64,000 nt of DNA, taken from the NCBI GenBank assembly GCA_011009095.1, contig VTPC01090620.1:56660-120659 (forward strand). Reading direction: 5' to 3'. The notes under the pieces were generated by a model. It was given only the letters and a program-made list of their open reading frames with translations, did no database searches and was not told where the DNA came from. The stretch is from Ignelater luminosus. Lineage: Eukaryota; Arthropoda; Insecta; Coleoptera; Elateridae. Shown here one piece after another: positions 13,491 to 28,000 of this stretch (position 1 is the stretch's first letter; every line of letters starts with the position of its first letter). The translations under genes and the position numbers were made by a program.

Positions 13491-16400
13491 TATCATCTGC
13501 TAGATCTATAGTAGCTAGAACCGAGGCAAAATTAGTGCCCCAAAAGCAGTCCGATAGTGAGAAAAAAATATTAACCGTTACAGAAAGGATGCAACTGAAC
13601 ATCTGATATCCAGAAACTGACTGACTGGCAAGATCGGTCAACATTTTTAGACAAATTCAAGAAATTTATTAATAAGACAACCGATGGGAAAAACCCATTT
13701 TACTTTTGTATAACGGTCATGACACACAATATTCCTATTTTAACGTCATTAGCATATTTATCCAAACACTTAGATCTTTTAATGTTACTGTTTTTGGTCA
13801 AGCCAAAAAGGTAGGGTTTGAAGATTACTAGGGATCATTTATGATTGTAGTATCACTAATAAAATATTTGCGCTAGTAATGGTAAAAGGAAAAGGGGGTT
13901 TTTCAAAGGAAAATTCTAAATATTGTCAGACTAAGATGTGATTGATTTACATGTTACAGCAGACAGCAGAATTGCTGTATTAGAGCAAATAAAGAAGAAA
14001 GAAGTAAGTGTTAACTAAATGCAATAGCTGTGTTTCTATCTATTAATAAGAAATCAAGAAAATAGAAAAGAGCGCGAAATCTTCAAGAATAAGTAAAGAT
14101 CTTTGCTTACATGATCCGTCTGATGATGTGAGCCTAAGAATCTCGTTTTACCCAAAGATCCCAATACTTCGGATGTGTCATTATCCGATATACTATGTAC
14201 CGTCAGAGCTCGAGTATCTGTTACCAGAGAATTTTTAGGACTTTTAAACCCTTAAGTGTTTCTGTTTCACTTGTTGTGGTAAGTAATACAATGTAACAAA
14301 CAAGAACATATTTTGCCATGTTTATGCAAGGTAACACAGAACAAATAGCAGTTTCGATGATGCTTACATTATTGTAAACTACAGTTGGAGGTAAGGGAAT
14401 TTGTCCTACACCATAAGTCACAGAACAGTACAATTTTTAGTTTAGTTTTCAATTTCTTGTCGACAAAACTAAAGTGCTAAAGACGTTTTTAAATTTTGTT
14501 TTGAGCAATGACCAGTAGCGAATAAATCTGTTAGAAACAAAACGATGTAAAACTCGTCAGTTCATCTACTTTCCCTCAAAAAGTTTATCTAGAATGCGTA
14601 TAACAGTATACTAGTCATACGAGATTTACATGAAAGTTAACGACAAAAGTTTACTAAGACCTTACGATCTATAAAAGATCTGAAAAATTGTATGCCAAAA
14701 CACAACTTGTTTCTTACAGATGCATTTAGTATCAGCAAGCGTTTCACAATATTTTTTGTGGACCACGCTATAGATTGAAGTAAAAGCTGGTGTAGATACG
14801 GAAAACGTAAGATAATTCAGAAATATTGTATTTGAATCAAATTATTCAAATTAGAATTAGTGACTCAACAGATGAAAAGCGAATTAACAACATTTAATAT
14901 GTCGTCACTACTAGAGTTGTGGCAGAAGATCTATATCTTTACCTTAAGTCAACAAAAAATAAATTTATCAGTTGAAGAGTACGTTCCAAACACTGTAAGT
15001 TCACACAATCAATAAGAAAGACTATGAGTAAGAGTCAAACAACAGTATGGATATAACTCTCTTTTCCATGACACTCTTTCCGGTGTGAAAACACGACATT
15101 CAAAATTGAATTACTCGATCCTATCAAAATGTTTGAAACTTTAATCCTAGGGTGGTTAATAAAGCCTGAATCAAGCATAAATATATCAAGCAAAGAATTG
15201 TTGAGGAAAACGCAAAACACAGATCTTGTGAAATTGAGACATTGTAAGTTCTTGACAAAAAAAAAGGTGTCATCTCAAGATGATTTGTAAACGTATGATT
15301 GCAGTGTAAGAGATTGATGCTCCATCGTCTTTAAAATAAGATCTTGATTCAAATAATCTTGTTAGATGGAAATTCATTGACAATCGGCCAAAAACCAGAA
15401 GGCTTTAAGACGCTACCAATTTTGATGTTTGTAGATAAATCATCGTTTAATTGCTAATGCGTTGGAAATATCTAAATCGAATCTGCACAATAAACTAGGC
15501 CTTTGGAACTTTTGGAAGCCACCCAAAGTTTTTTTTCTAAAATAAGCTGATAGTGAGATTGGGTACATTATTGGAAACTACAGATAAAGTTAAAGTCCAT
15601 GGAAATGGTTTCTCATTCAAAAAAGTTCATACCCAGTCTTCAGCTGAGAAGCTAATGACCAACAGCAGAAAATTATTCTTATTGAATGTATGCAAAAGGG
15701 CAGTTGAGGTATGCACTATGAAACTGTAAACTTTTCTTGCGATAACGCGAGAATTTACAAAACAGGCAAAGTCCAAGCCGTTTGCCCAAGTGTAACTTTA
15801 CTGAGATGGATCCGCCTGACTGTCACTAAGATTTGTTTTAGTCTGGATTCCTTCTATTTAAAATTTTAAACAAACTCCTCAGAAGGTGGGTGATCAACTG
15901 AAACCAGGCTATCGATGGCCGTCTTGAAGACCAACTGCAATCATTTTTTTTTTATGAAATAAGATCATTGCAGTAAAGGTGGCTCCAGTGCACAGAAATT
16001 AGAGATGGGATTTTATAATTTAATAGATAACTTTTCTAGTTCTCGCGTATTTGTTCAGCGCAAAGTTTAGGTAGAGAAAAGCATTCGTGGTATGCAGCAG
16101 AAGAAAGCTGATTTAAAGTTAATGACGTTTAAGATATTTTTCTTAGAGCACCTGAGGATTTTTTCATTGTTCAGTTAAAATATTATCACTTATTAATCAG
16201 AGAATTACTGGTTCTATTGGTCAGGGAAAAAGTAAAAAAGAATTTGCTATTCGAAAGTGCACACATTCGACCATAGACAAGAAAAGGCATCAACAATGGG
16301 CGTGTATCAAGAAACCTTTCTTAGGAAACCTTAGGAAACTTTCCCATGTATAAATGTATATTATCTCTATGGTTCTCTTGAATATGAGTTTGAAGATTTC

Positions 16401-18357
16401 TGTTAGACATGATACGATGACGTACAATGCCCCCAAAAATAAGGAGCAGTCCATCTGCCACAAGAACTAGGCCAAAGAAGATAAGAAAAGATAAAATCTT
16501 CTTTTCTTCACTCATCTAAAAACTAAAACTGATTATTCATAATTCTTCTGCCCCAAGTATGTAATACTCAATCTTTAACCTCTTCAATAAATCTTGAAAT
16601 GTGTACTATTCTCTATTCGTCTTAAGCCAATACTCCTTCCAGTCTTCAAAAACCTAAATCTCGTAGTTTATTTTTTAAAGCACAACTCATTTTTTTAGGT
16701 CAACTGGATAATCGATGTCATTGTTGTATGTTCTCTTGCAACCATAATCATTTTCTTAATACAGTGAAGCTTATTTACCAGAAACTGTTGGTTTTGTGAA
16801 AAGCTTTACTTTTTGCACAAGCTTTTGGGTGTTTCTAGATACTATAAAACCTAAAAAATCAGTCTAGCACCTTGAAACCAAATTTAAATTTATTGAATCC
16901 AAATGTATTTAGTATTCGCTTGTATGTCTCTGGTTTAACTTCAAAACCACAACTTTTCTTGTTGGGATTTTTGTAAGTTCACTTCCAATCATTATTGGTG
17001 TCTAGAAACTCAGCATTTTGATTTTTAGTTGCTATTCGTACCAATTAGTATTAGTTTATAATCTCTATTGGTTGTCGAACTGCACACAAATTTATTTCTG
17101 TTGGAAGTTAAAACTCTCACTAACTTGTTATATCGAGCCTTCCATTTCTCAAACTTCATAGAGCTGTAAAGAACTATCTACCTGATCCATCCGTGATGAA
17201 CATGGAAATTTCTTTCTTGTCATCTGATAAGTCTTCACTTCATTTACCTTGACAACGCAACATATTTCATCATATTTCTGTTTGAATCAAACTACTTTTA
17301 GTTGGTTTCAATACATGTGAAGATCTTTCTAGCTGCCTGCCGTCTTCCTACATCATTTCAGGTTGCCTACCTGCTCGTTTTCTACCACATGGGCCCATGT
17401 TCCTTCTTCCGGCTGTACTACTTCCACATCTTCTCTGAAGTATCATCAGATTTTTCGATTTTTCTTGGTTGTCCTTAATATTTTTAAATATTATTGCATA
17501 GAATGACACAGAAGACCATTGGGACATCCGGTATATGTAGCATAACTTTTAGATTTTTTTGTTTTCGTAATAAACAGTACGGTATAAATGTTTATTGGTC
17601 TGGAAACTTCACTTCAACTTTGAACTTTTCTATTTTTCATCGATGGCCCAAATCCATTATGTTATTAATTGCATTTAAATCGATTGCAAATCATAGAATT
17701 AACTTAAAGGATCTTTCAGTAATGTATATCAAATAATAAATTAAATAAATAAACACACATATTATTATTTATTTCTTAAATAATTTTAATTTTAAACTTA
17801 CACGAGCAACACTGAACATCAAAATCTAAGAATTTATATTAGTTGGTTATTATTTTAAAGTTATTATCAGTTTCTTGCAAGTAATGAAACACTTTTTGTT
17901 CATAATTCAATATTATTAATCATCCTGTATAAACAATTATCTTTTCAAACTTTTCGGAAAGTAAAAATAAGAAGACGTCTCGAGAAAACCATTAAAACCT
18001 TTGTTCCGTTGGAAATATAGCTAAACTCTTCTAAAGCGTGATTCTTAAAGACGTTAGCTTTTGATTCCGTTCTCGAGTTCCAGTTTAGAACTGCGCTTTT
18101 GTGTTACCAAAGCTAAATAGGAGTTTTTCTGGACAATAAAGATGAAATAAGAGAATATACCTGATATTCTTTACCGAAAATGCTGAAATCCGCTTTCAGC
18201 ACCCGAAAGAAGCTTTAGGATCAATATTTATTTAGAAGCTTTCACTTTCATCACTCTCATAAACACAAGCAAAGCGATTTGTGTTACCTGGAAAATTTTT
18301 ATGCGGATTCTTTCTATCTATAAAATAAGTAACATTCCTTTTTTTGTGTTTTTTCAG
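13491..18357. other. Non-coding DNA upstream of the first visible exon; presumed intron
   Basis: Because the exon at 18358 starts with a split codon, the DNA immediately upstream must be intron. I searched for the missing N-terminal SLC5 exon (hydrophobic helix, then an xFMSAxxxLG-like end next to a donor site) and found none I could support. T-rich tracts are common. A short hydrophobic frame after a TTTTTTTAG at about 16697 ends in a stop and does not match the family. Confidence 0.55.
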
Positions 18358-18680
18358 GTTATCCTTCAGAACTAGTCTATAGAGGAGCTACCATGTGGGA
18401 AACTTTATATGGGATGATTTTAGCTTATCCCATTGTATGTTTCGTCTTCGTGCCGGTTTACTACAGTTTGGGTATTACGTCAGTGTACCAATATTTGGAT
18501 CTAAGATTTAAATCCCGCTTGGTCAGATGTTTAGCTTCAGGCACATACGTGGTGAGACAACTCCTAAATCAGGGTGTTACTGTATTTACGCCCTGTGTAG
18601 CTTTGAATACCGTTATTGGTATTCCATATTGGGCTTCCATATTCGGGATTACAATTGTCAGTATTATCTTTACTATTCTG
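18358..18680 (+). CDS. SLC5-like transporter, first visible exon
   Basis: The acceptor is a T-rich tract ending in CAG at 18355-18357; the donor is GTGAG at 18681. The exon opens with 2 nt of a split codon that would read Gly if the previous exon ends in G, then encodes residues 1-107 (YPSELVYRG...FTIL). It contains three or more hydrophobic segments and the family hallmark YQYLDLRF. The ATG at 18393 is internal: the reading frame and family similarity run upstream to the splice site, so it is not the start codon. Confidence 0.93.
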
Positions 18681-19009
18681 GTGAGTTGAATTTTAATGAA
18701 CTAGATTAATTTTACATAATCCTGTTGAGCGTTTCTAATTAACACCTTACGTGACTTTATATATTGAACTAGTATTATCAACAAAATCTAAATCATTGTA
18801 ATATTATTCCACTTGGCAGTGATGTTAACTTCACAATTCGCCTTCCAGTCTTTTAAGTCAGGCTGCCCTTATTAGCATATCTAAATTTCTAGTAAGTTCG
18901 AAATATTAAACAATGTTTAAGGGAAAATGATTTTGTAACGTTATTTAAAAATCATTTTGTGTTTTGTTAAACTTCTCAAGTAAATAATAATGTCAAGGCT
19001 AATACTCGG

Positions 19010-19044
<35 letters not shown>

Positions 19045-22000
19045 TTAATAGAATTGGTGTTTACCCTCAAGGTATCTGTACACAAAACAATTCCGTAACT
19101 TGAGTTCGGTGAATTGCGTTATTCACAGCATCCTTTGTGGAAAGTTATGAATGAATTTCAATAACCTAAGAATATCCAAGTTGGCCACGCATGAAGCATA
19201 TAAAAGCCGTAGGTTGTTATTTGTTATACATTGCCGCATCTTTAAATCCCCATGAAATCCTGAATTACATCCACCAATTTATGTACTTTTTTTTATTCGT
19301 GTTGCTTTAAAAATTATGATATAGAATGGGGCTAAGTTATGTTTTAAAACAACTTTTCGTGTTAACTTAACTTAGAGAATTAAAAAAAGAAAGCTTTTGT
19401 TTGCTTTTTAAAACCGTCAGTGTTCATATTAAACATTTTTATTTAGATTTAAGGTTACGCAAAATAAAACAAAATTTATTCTTCATAACATCTTGGTTGT
19501 AGATAATCTTGATAATATAAATTTTAAAAAATAAGATGTCCCTGGTTAACCAAAAAAGCTACACCCTAATTTGATAGTGAGACGAGAATAAACCTACAAA
19601 TTTACAAAGAAATTAATTTTTTAATGATGAGAAACAAAAATCAAATATTAACGCCTAAATAAGAAATAATTGACCGAAGTACAAAGATATAAAAAGTTTT
19701 CGTGATAAACACTAATAAGAATCGTAAGAAAAAATAACGAGAACCAGAATTGACTCGTCACGAATGATCAAATATTAATCATGGAAAGTTGGAATACTTT
19801 TTATAAGGTCAAAGTGATACTAGAAGAAAGCCTTTTTGCTGGATAGGCAGATTGAATCTAAAGCATGAACTATATGTGCATTGTACGCGGACCAAGTGGA
19901 AAAAAGACACTGGAACTGAATGTCCGTTACAGATGCCAGTTTCAGTGGTCAATTAATTACTACAGCACTGGTAAAAAGTATTGGGATTGGGTTAGAAGTG
20001 CTGGATTTCCGGTCAATGCCAAGCTGAATCTGGAAATTTCTTGATTTGGGAATAGAAAGTTGCAACCAAAGGTGTAGTTTCCGATTTTGATAATCAAGAT
20101 TCTTTCCAAGCCCCCAAAGAGATCGAAGGCTATTTTACCTTTTTACTCAAGTAGATTAAGTGGTGTAAATTGGTGACTGACCGTTAAATAGTAACATTAA
20201 CGACAGCACACTGGAACGTCTAATGACTTCGGTCAGTATATTATCTTTTGTAGCCCAGCCTTTTGCTGTTTCCTACATAATTCCTTCAGAGGTGAGCGTC
20301 TTGATAGGTATATCACGGTGTGCAAGTATACACGGACAGCAAGATTTTGGGGAGGCCGTCTATAGAGATTGCCGTGTCTTTCACGTCTACTTTAGAGCAC
20401 GAGGGAACCTCCCATATTAGGCTTGGATATTGGAAGACCCTCTATTTTGGTTTGGAGCCTCAGGAAAACTGCCATGTCTGGTTTACAGAAAGTCTTGATT
20501 ACACATTTATAAGAGAAAAATAAGAATGTGATTAAACAACTGAATTATTCATATAGGATCAACGAAAACTTTAACAACCTGACTACACTATATCAGAGAT
20601 TTACTGCTTGAAGACATTAATTAACTCCGTGTAAAACAAAACATGAGAGGAGCAATCCGTCTATTGAAAAATAAATTTGCTAAAAACTTGATGAGAATAG
20701 CAAGACGTAAGTGATCAGTGGTACGGATTTTTCTTTATTGCGTTTATCAAAATAAAACATTAGAATTGGGTTTTTTTCTAATCTCCTCCATATTGTTATT
20801 TTAACCATTTTCGCAATTCTAGTTCTTGGAAATTGTTCCTTTCTGAACGTTAAGACTCTTTTCATTCCATTTTCACATCAACAGAGACATTTTTAAAATG
20901 AAGTTTTCACTGTTGACAATCTTAATAGTCTTAAGGCTGTACCTTATAGCTTAGATGAGAAAGTTAATCCTAACGACCGAAGGTAGATCTATCAGCAAAA
21001 TATAACCTGCAAGTAGAAATTTAACCAAAGAGCTTTTTGACGTACACTGTTGTTATATGGGTTAATTCGTCCAATTTGGGCCCAACTGTTCATTCTTGCC
21101 TTCGTATGAAGCTAACCTGAAATGCTAGTAGTAGGTATTAGTCTACTGAATACCCACAAAGTAATGAAAACTAAATTATGATTGTCCGCAACGTTTGTTT
21201 ATTTAGTCTACACGTAGTATAGAAAAAGTGCCTTGAGCGTCGATGATGAAAATGATTTGAGTCTGTTTCAAACAGCAAACAATTTTAGCGAGTTTATGTT
21301 TTAATAGAAGTTATTTCAATTCCAAGTAGTTAATTACCAACAATTATTAGAATGATGGCTTACGAATAGTTGATTTTGACACTACTCCAGATTTGATGAA
21401 ATTTCTTGTCTACTTAACTATCCAAATAAATTTTTTAAAATTATTTAAACGATTTCGACAATTTTATTGGACAAATCAAACTTTTTGACTTAGCTTTGAG
21501 AGTAATCAAATGAGCGGAGCCGTGTAATAACGAACCCATACTATGTAGTTTCCAAAAAATCCTATCGACGCCCACATCCCTTTGCATTGAACGATCCATC
21601 CCAAAGTTTAGATGGTCGCTTCCCATAAACAATACGCCACTGTTTAGTGAGTAACTATTACTATTAGATTATTTTTTTTTTGTTAGTAAATGACCTAAAC
21701 CAAAGGGTTTGTCAATAGGTACATATTTCTTAAAAACCTTGCAATTTTCTTAATGTTTTGGATATTTGCTAATTTGTTCTGGGTTGATTAACTTGGAACA
21801 TTGTCAATAACTATATCAGAATTTATCAATCTGGAGGGTTCAAAACGAAAGGAAAGAAAACAGATTTGGTTTTGCTTTCTCTTATCCTTTCTGTTTGGTT
21901 CTTGTTTTGTATAGTTTTTGTAATCTATTTTCTGCTCATAACTGCTAGATCCAAAGACCTTTACTTAATTTAAGTTGTAATGACGTTTTGAAACCAGTTG

Positions 22001-25000
22001 CTGCTGAAGTTTATATTTACTACAAATTAACTGCAAGCTTTGCCTTACGACTGTACATAAACCATTGCATTAGTTCGGTATCAGGAATATTTGTCTTACC
22101 TTTGCAAGTCGGGTTTACGTAAAACACAACGCATGTGCAAACCTTCAAAGCTAAAGTAATGCAAAATGGTTGTCTGGACAAGGTGTATTGTAACGGACCT
22201 GATTACCGTAGCAAATTAAATCTTTAATAATGTACTAATCGGGCTTTCTCAATAGTTTTTGGCTGTGTGCTAAAGTTCACGGAGACTAATTTAAAGCCAT
22301 CTAGTTTCTCTGGGCGGAAGGTTTTTTCAAAACTGAGGCAATGAGATTCTACTACATAACATAGCACTTTCTTTGGCAAAAAAGACGTAACAGAGCTTTT
22401 TATATTCATTTTTGTCTTATTATTACATATTACATTCTTGACTGAAATACTATATCATAGTTTGAAGATGGTAGTTAAAGAGGTAAGATCCTGAGACATA
22501 GGAGAGACAGAGAAAAATGGATGTGTTTCAAACCTATCAGATTGTAGACTATAAAAAGACATAGGAGATACAAAAAGATTGTAACGCGTCTTGACTGAAA
22601 AATACCATTAGATTTAGGATTGAATATTAAGTGTGGAATTATTGTGCAAAAATTGGTAACTTGGTATGAAAAATAGCAAATTTTAGTAAAGAACAAGCAG
22701 TGGAAAAACCACCTAAAACTTTTATTCTTTGGACGCATTTTTAATTGCTAAATACTTTCTGGAGTTTTGAAGGATTAATATTTAAAATGATAAATGGAGT
22801 TTTTTAAATATGAACTACCTAAACATTTAAGCTCGGACTTTATAAAAATCTTCGGTATCACCGTTAAGGTAATTACAAAGTAATTTTGTTGAAATGGAGC
22901 ATTACTGCTGCGCACCTTTACGCGAGCAACCCCATATTCAATTTCAATGAAATTGAAGATAATCTGTAATTTGTAATATTGATTTTAAGCTTTAAATGTC
23001 TAGAAGCAAAGATACTTCCGCCGGAAACTGCTCACCACGTCGAGTTAATTACAAATGAATAATGAAGGATGAATTATTGCCATCTTCTGTACTCTCATTA
23101 TTTGCATAAACTTAATAAAAAAATTATTGGTTTATTATAAGTTGGGTACCTGTTTCCGGAAGTATTCATTAATTTTCGTTAGTGTTATTATTTATTATCG
23201 TTGGTGTTACTAAATTTTACTGTAAAGCGAATTTTAATTTTTAGTAGTAGAAATTTTTCATTTATTTTGAAGAGTAGGGGATTTTTAAACTGATGTTCTT
23301 TTTTCAGTTTCATCGGCATAAAATATGAAAATCGATGACAAATGAAAATAGAGTTCATCAAAATCACAAATTGGATGCTCAGAGAAATCTGAACATTTCG
23401 GAACTTAGTTGATCGTATTAATTTCACACACGAGCACCTTAATTCACTAAAATCAGCGATGCGGATATCGCGGGTTCGATTCCCGCCCGGGCCGCACCGT
23501 TCCGATTGTATATTAATAATTAATATTTCTACAGCGGGCCACCAGGGACTACTGTGTTGACTTACTCTTGATTAACATCAGTTTCCATCCGTTACACATG
23601 CTGTTTCAACTATGCAGAAAACTAATTACAGTTTTAACTTTTAATTCTTATTTAAATTGCAACATTTTAAAATTGAATATAAATAAGTACGATTATAATT
23701 TTTTGTTTAAAAATTAACGCACGTACGGTTTGTCGTCATGGAAATATAAAATTATTTCAATTTCTGTAAATCTGTGGTATTTCAGAGTTCACTTACTATA
23801 CAGTGTATCCATAATTCATTAGATTTTATTCATTCATGGAATGAGTACTTCATATGTAATTGGCGTTTTGTATACCGGTTGGTTTTTGTTATTCTAATTG
23901 AAACTATACTGGAAAATATTTTAAATCTATTTTATTTAAGAATATATTTTTTCTTGGAAAGCGTTAAACACTGTGTAACAAGAAGTCAATATTTACAAAT
24001 TCTTCGTTGACAATTTATATGATTAGGTAATAAAGGTTAACCGACAAGAATTGGTTTCTTCCATTCATGTTTATATTATTTCTTTTAAAGTATATTTATC
24101 ATTGGAAAACTATACTTCAAAGTTCAATGAGAAATTTAACGTCTGCTGCTAAATTGAAATTTAAATTGCTTATTTGGATGCTGACATAATGAGAAACAAA
24201 AATAGAAAATGCCTTGATGACCTGATGTTTGATAAACACATAAAAATTGCTTTGGTCATACAGTGAATTTCCATTCAATCTATTTATTGAGACCAATGCA
24301 AAAAGAACCAAGTTATTAAATTAATTATATATTCATTGTGTGGCCCAAAAGGAGACAAACTCTGTCAGTATTCTTCCAGCATGTAAACTTGATACCAAGT
24401 ATGTATCTATACTTCCATCCAATGCAACCAAATCTTTAGTCAAGAAATCCAATTTGCTCTAGACCCATATCCAGTTTTACTTTATAATCACAGGTCACTG
24501 TTTAAATCGGGAAATATTTTTCAAAAATAATTATTAAGCTCATCATTTGGAGATTAACCTTAGTAATCCTTTGTCTTTTTTCTGATCAATCTATTAACAT
24601 TATTCTAGTTGTTTATTTTTTCTTTCTTGTACAATTAAAACCTTAAATTTTCTATAAACCTTTGTTTTACTTCCAAAGATATTTTATAAAAAAGCAACAG
24701 AAGTTTTGAGTTTGAACGGATGAAGCTGAGCTTAGCGTAACGTCCGAAACCAACATTCGTAGATTTGAAGTTTCTTTAACTTTTTAATGAATCTCACAAA
24801 TTCCTCTTTTTGACCAAGATATTACTGCACAAAGTAACACGTTCTATATAAAAGCCAAGAAAACTTTAAGTTTAAACCGATCAAGCAATTTGCTGAGCTC
24901 AACACGCCCAAGGTTTAATAATATTCCTACGTCATTTTTTAAATTCTCAAGGAATCTTAACAATCATTGTGTTTTGACCAAGATATCACTGCACGAAATA

Positions 25001-28000
25001 AGGTATTCCTATAAAAGTAAACAAGAACTTTGAGTTTGAAAGGATTAAGGAATCTGCTGAGTTTAACGTAACAACCAAGACTTATTAACATTTTCACTTC
25101 TTAAGGAATCTCTCTTTTTTTGACCAAGACATCACTTCACGAAATAACACATTCCATAACGTGACGATTAAAACTTCTTAAAATGCCTATGTTTAGACTA
25201 TTTAGATAGAACTTCTGCAAAAATCTTAAAAATTACATTTTTTTCGACCAAGATATCACTGCACGAAATAACACATGCCATTGAAAACAAACAGATTTTG
25301 CGTTTGACCAAATCCAGCAATCTACTAAGCTCAACATAATATTCAAAACCTCTCAAGATTTTTACGCTTTGGATCTGCTGAGCCTCTTCAGAAATCTTAG
25401 ACATTATTTTTATTTCTTTGACCAAGATATCAATGCATGATGCAACCTGAGTTGGAACTCATCAAGCAATCTGCTGAGTTCAACGTAACGTCCAGAACTG
25501 AACTGCACTGAACTTCTTGAAAAATCTTAAAAGTTGCCCTTTTTTGTTCAACATATCACAGCACGAAGTACCATATTCCCTATAAAAGCAAAAGAAACTT
25601 TGAGTTTTAACAAATCAAAAAATCTGCTGAGCTTAACAGGGCTTTCAAGACCACTTAAGATTCCTACGTTTGGAAATCTTTTAACTTCTAAACTTCAAAA
25701 ACCATTGACTAATCAATTCGTTTCTTCATAGTTTTCTCAAAGATTTTGTAGGATACTATTTTTCACTGCCTGCTTTACTCCATACCAAAGATGTTTTTCT
25801 TGTGATCAAATCTAATAATAAAAGCTTTGATAATCATTTGCAATTATCATGCCGAAGATCCTTTTGGCACATAGTACAGTCAAGTGATAATGAATAATAT
25901 TCTATGGAAGTTTTAAAAAAACTCATGAAAAGATGGAACAATAAACATGTCAAAATAGTTTTCCTATTTTTTCTATTTGACTGCTCATACTGTCCGTCTA
26001 GAAATTTGTCAGAATTTGTGACCATTTCTTATACATTGACTTTAGTGTTGACCGTTACATTGAAATTATTGGCATTGTTCATTTTTTGACACTAAAGCGG
26101 TTACATTTGCTCCATTAATGAAAGAATCTTTACATTCTAATACCTGGTTTACTCAAAAAATATCATTATTCTTATTTTATTTTACTCAAGTCAGCTTTAA
26201 ACTGTTTTCTAGTTTTTCTTTGGTTCAATGGCCATCAGACAACTCTGATAAAACAGAAGGGGTGCACTGAACTTCTGTTTAAAATAATTCAGAAATTATG
26301 TGGACATCTTGTGATAGTAAACCTCTTTTCGTCTAAATATCACACTTATTTTGTTTTAAGTGCTAATAACGATGCTGTATCTATTTTAAACCCTCTTGAT
26401 AGTTTGATAATATCAGCAATTTATGGCAGGAAGAATTCTAAATGAATATTACAGTATATCAGGTTTAAAAGCTAAATAAACATCTTGGTAATATTCGGTA
26501 TAAATTTCTATGTTCTTGCCTTATTGATATTACCAAAATAAAGAAAAAAATAAAACCGGTTTTATTGATTACCAATACATGCCATTTCATAAATACGAGA
26601 TTTTCACACTTCATCAGCTGTTGGAATTTACTGCTAGTGAAAGAAAATAAACATAATAAAATCACGTAATAAAAGCTGCAGGTTACGTTAAAGAAAATTT
26701 CAATATTTCACACAAAATAAATGCACTCTATTGTGTATGTCTCCCTTTTATCCAAACAAAGGAAAATTTTAAAACGAAGCCAAGCGCCCTTTAAAATATA
26801 GTACGATAATAAAAACAAGTTCATAAAAGTGGATATGAATGTCGTAAAAAAGAAATAGATTTTTATGATTTATATTTCATATCTTTAATCTTTGACATTT
26901 CAGAAACTTACTTCCTGAACTTACTCTTTTCTGATCATTCTCAAATGTAACGTAAATATGTTATGAAAAGGTGAATAAATTCAGATACTTTACAAGAAAG
27001 TATGGAAGTATTTTTAATGAAATAAATCTATTGTAAATTTATTTTCATAGAATGTTTTGTAACAGTCTCTAGTTTTAAAATTTTAAAAGAATTTATTGAT
27101 CCCTGACAGTGCATACCTTCTAAATTAATAAATAAATTTAATTAGATGTCTAATAAAAAAAATTATACATACATGAATTTCAGACTTTTCCGTATCGCTT
27201 CGGACATTTTTTCCAATACGAAGCCTCCCATCTACTCTCCGAGTAATCTGCTAGCAAATTGCTCGAACTTTTAGCTACCATATATCCTAAGTTGCTAGGT
27301 TCATATTGTGAGGTTTTGTCGAAAAGTCCTGAAAAATGTGAAATCTTGAAAAAAGCAACCATAAACTCATGATACAAAGTTTAATTAGCTATTTATTGGT
27401 TTGGTTGTCACAAAGAAGGAGGGTTATCAGATATCATAGTTTTCCCGTCCATATTTCAGTCCTGGCTAGTTCAGGTCCGAGTTTTGTAATAATAATGAAT
27501 GCAAATTAAGTTTTGCCAATATAGAACTGGACGATCTATTTATAATAAATAAATAAAAAAATAAACTAAAGTGATACTTGAAGTATTTCTCTACTGTGTA
27601 TTTCAATGATGGGTTATTCCAAGTCAGACTGGATAAACTCTATCTTGAAAGAATGAATTTTTAGGAATACTATGCCTAAGGTTCCCAATTAATCTGGTTT
27701 AGTCAGACTTTAAATTCTATGGCTAAGAATAAAACGTTCCTAAACTGAAAATTAGTAAAAAGTCTAATACAGAAATTACTAGATAAATGCATAAATTTTC
27801 AAAAACTGGAGGTGTGTGAAGAGCAACTACTGACTTCAGATAGATGTTTTTACCCAAAACAGTCTAACAGAACAAGATATTTCTGTTTTTATGTCTAGAA
27901 ATCCTAGACCTCTCTGGATTTGAGCATTTTTGCGTATTTGATGTATTTCGTAAACTACATCCTCTAGAAGAAGAAGCTTTCTACCAAATGCCAGTGGATT

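Noticed and set aside
16697-16760. Short hydrophobic frame after a TTTTTTTAG, considered as the missing N-terminal exon
   Set aside because: Ends in a stop after about 22 codons, does not match SLC5 N-termini and has no suitable donor.
23470-23493. Functional tRNA gene
   Set aside because: No 5' acceptor strand, D-arm or A box can be paired with the T-arm.
24670-25725. CRISPR array
   Set aside because: Units are long, diverged and irregularly spaced, with no constant short repeat or unique spacers, and the genome is eukaryotic.
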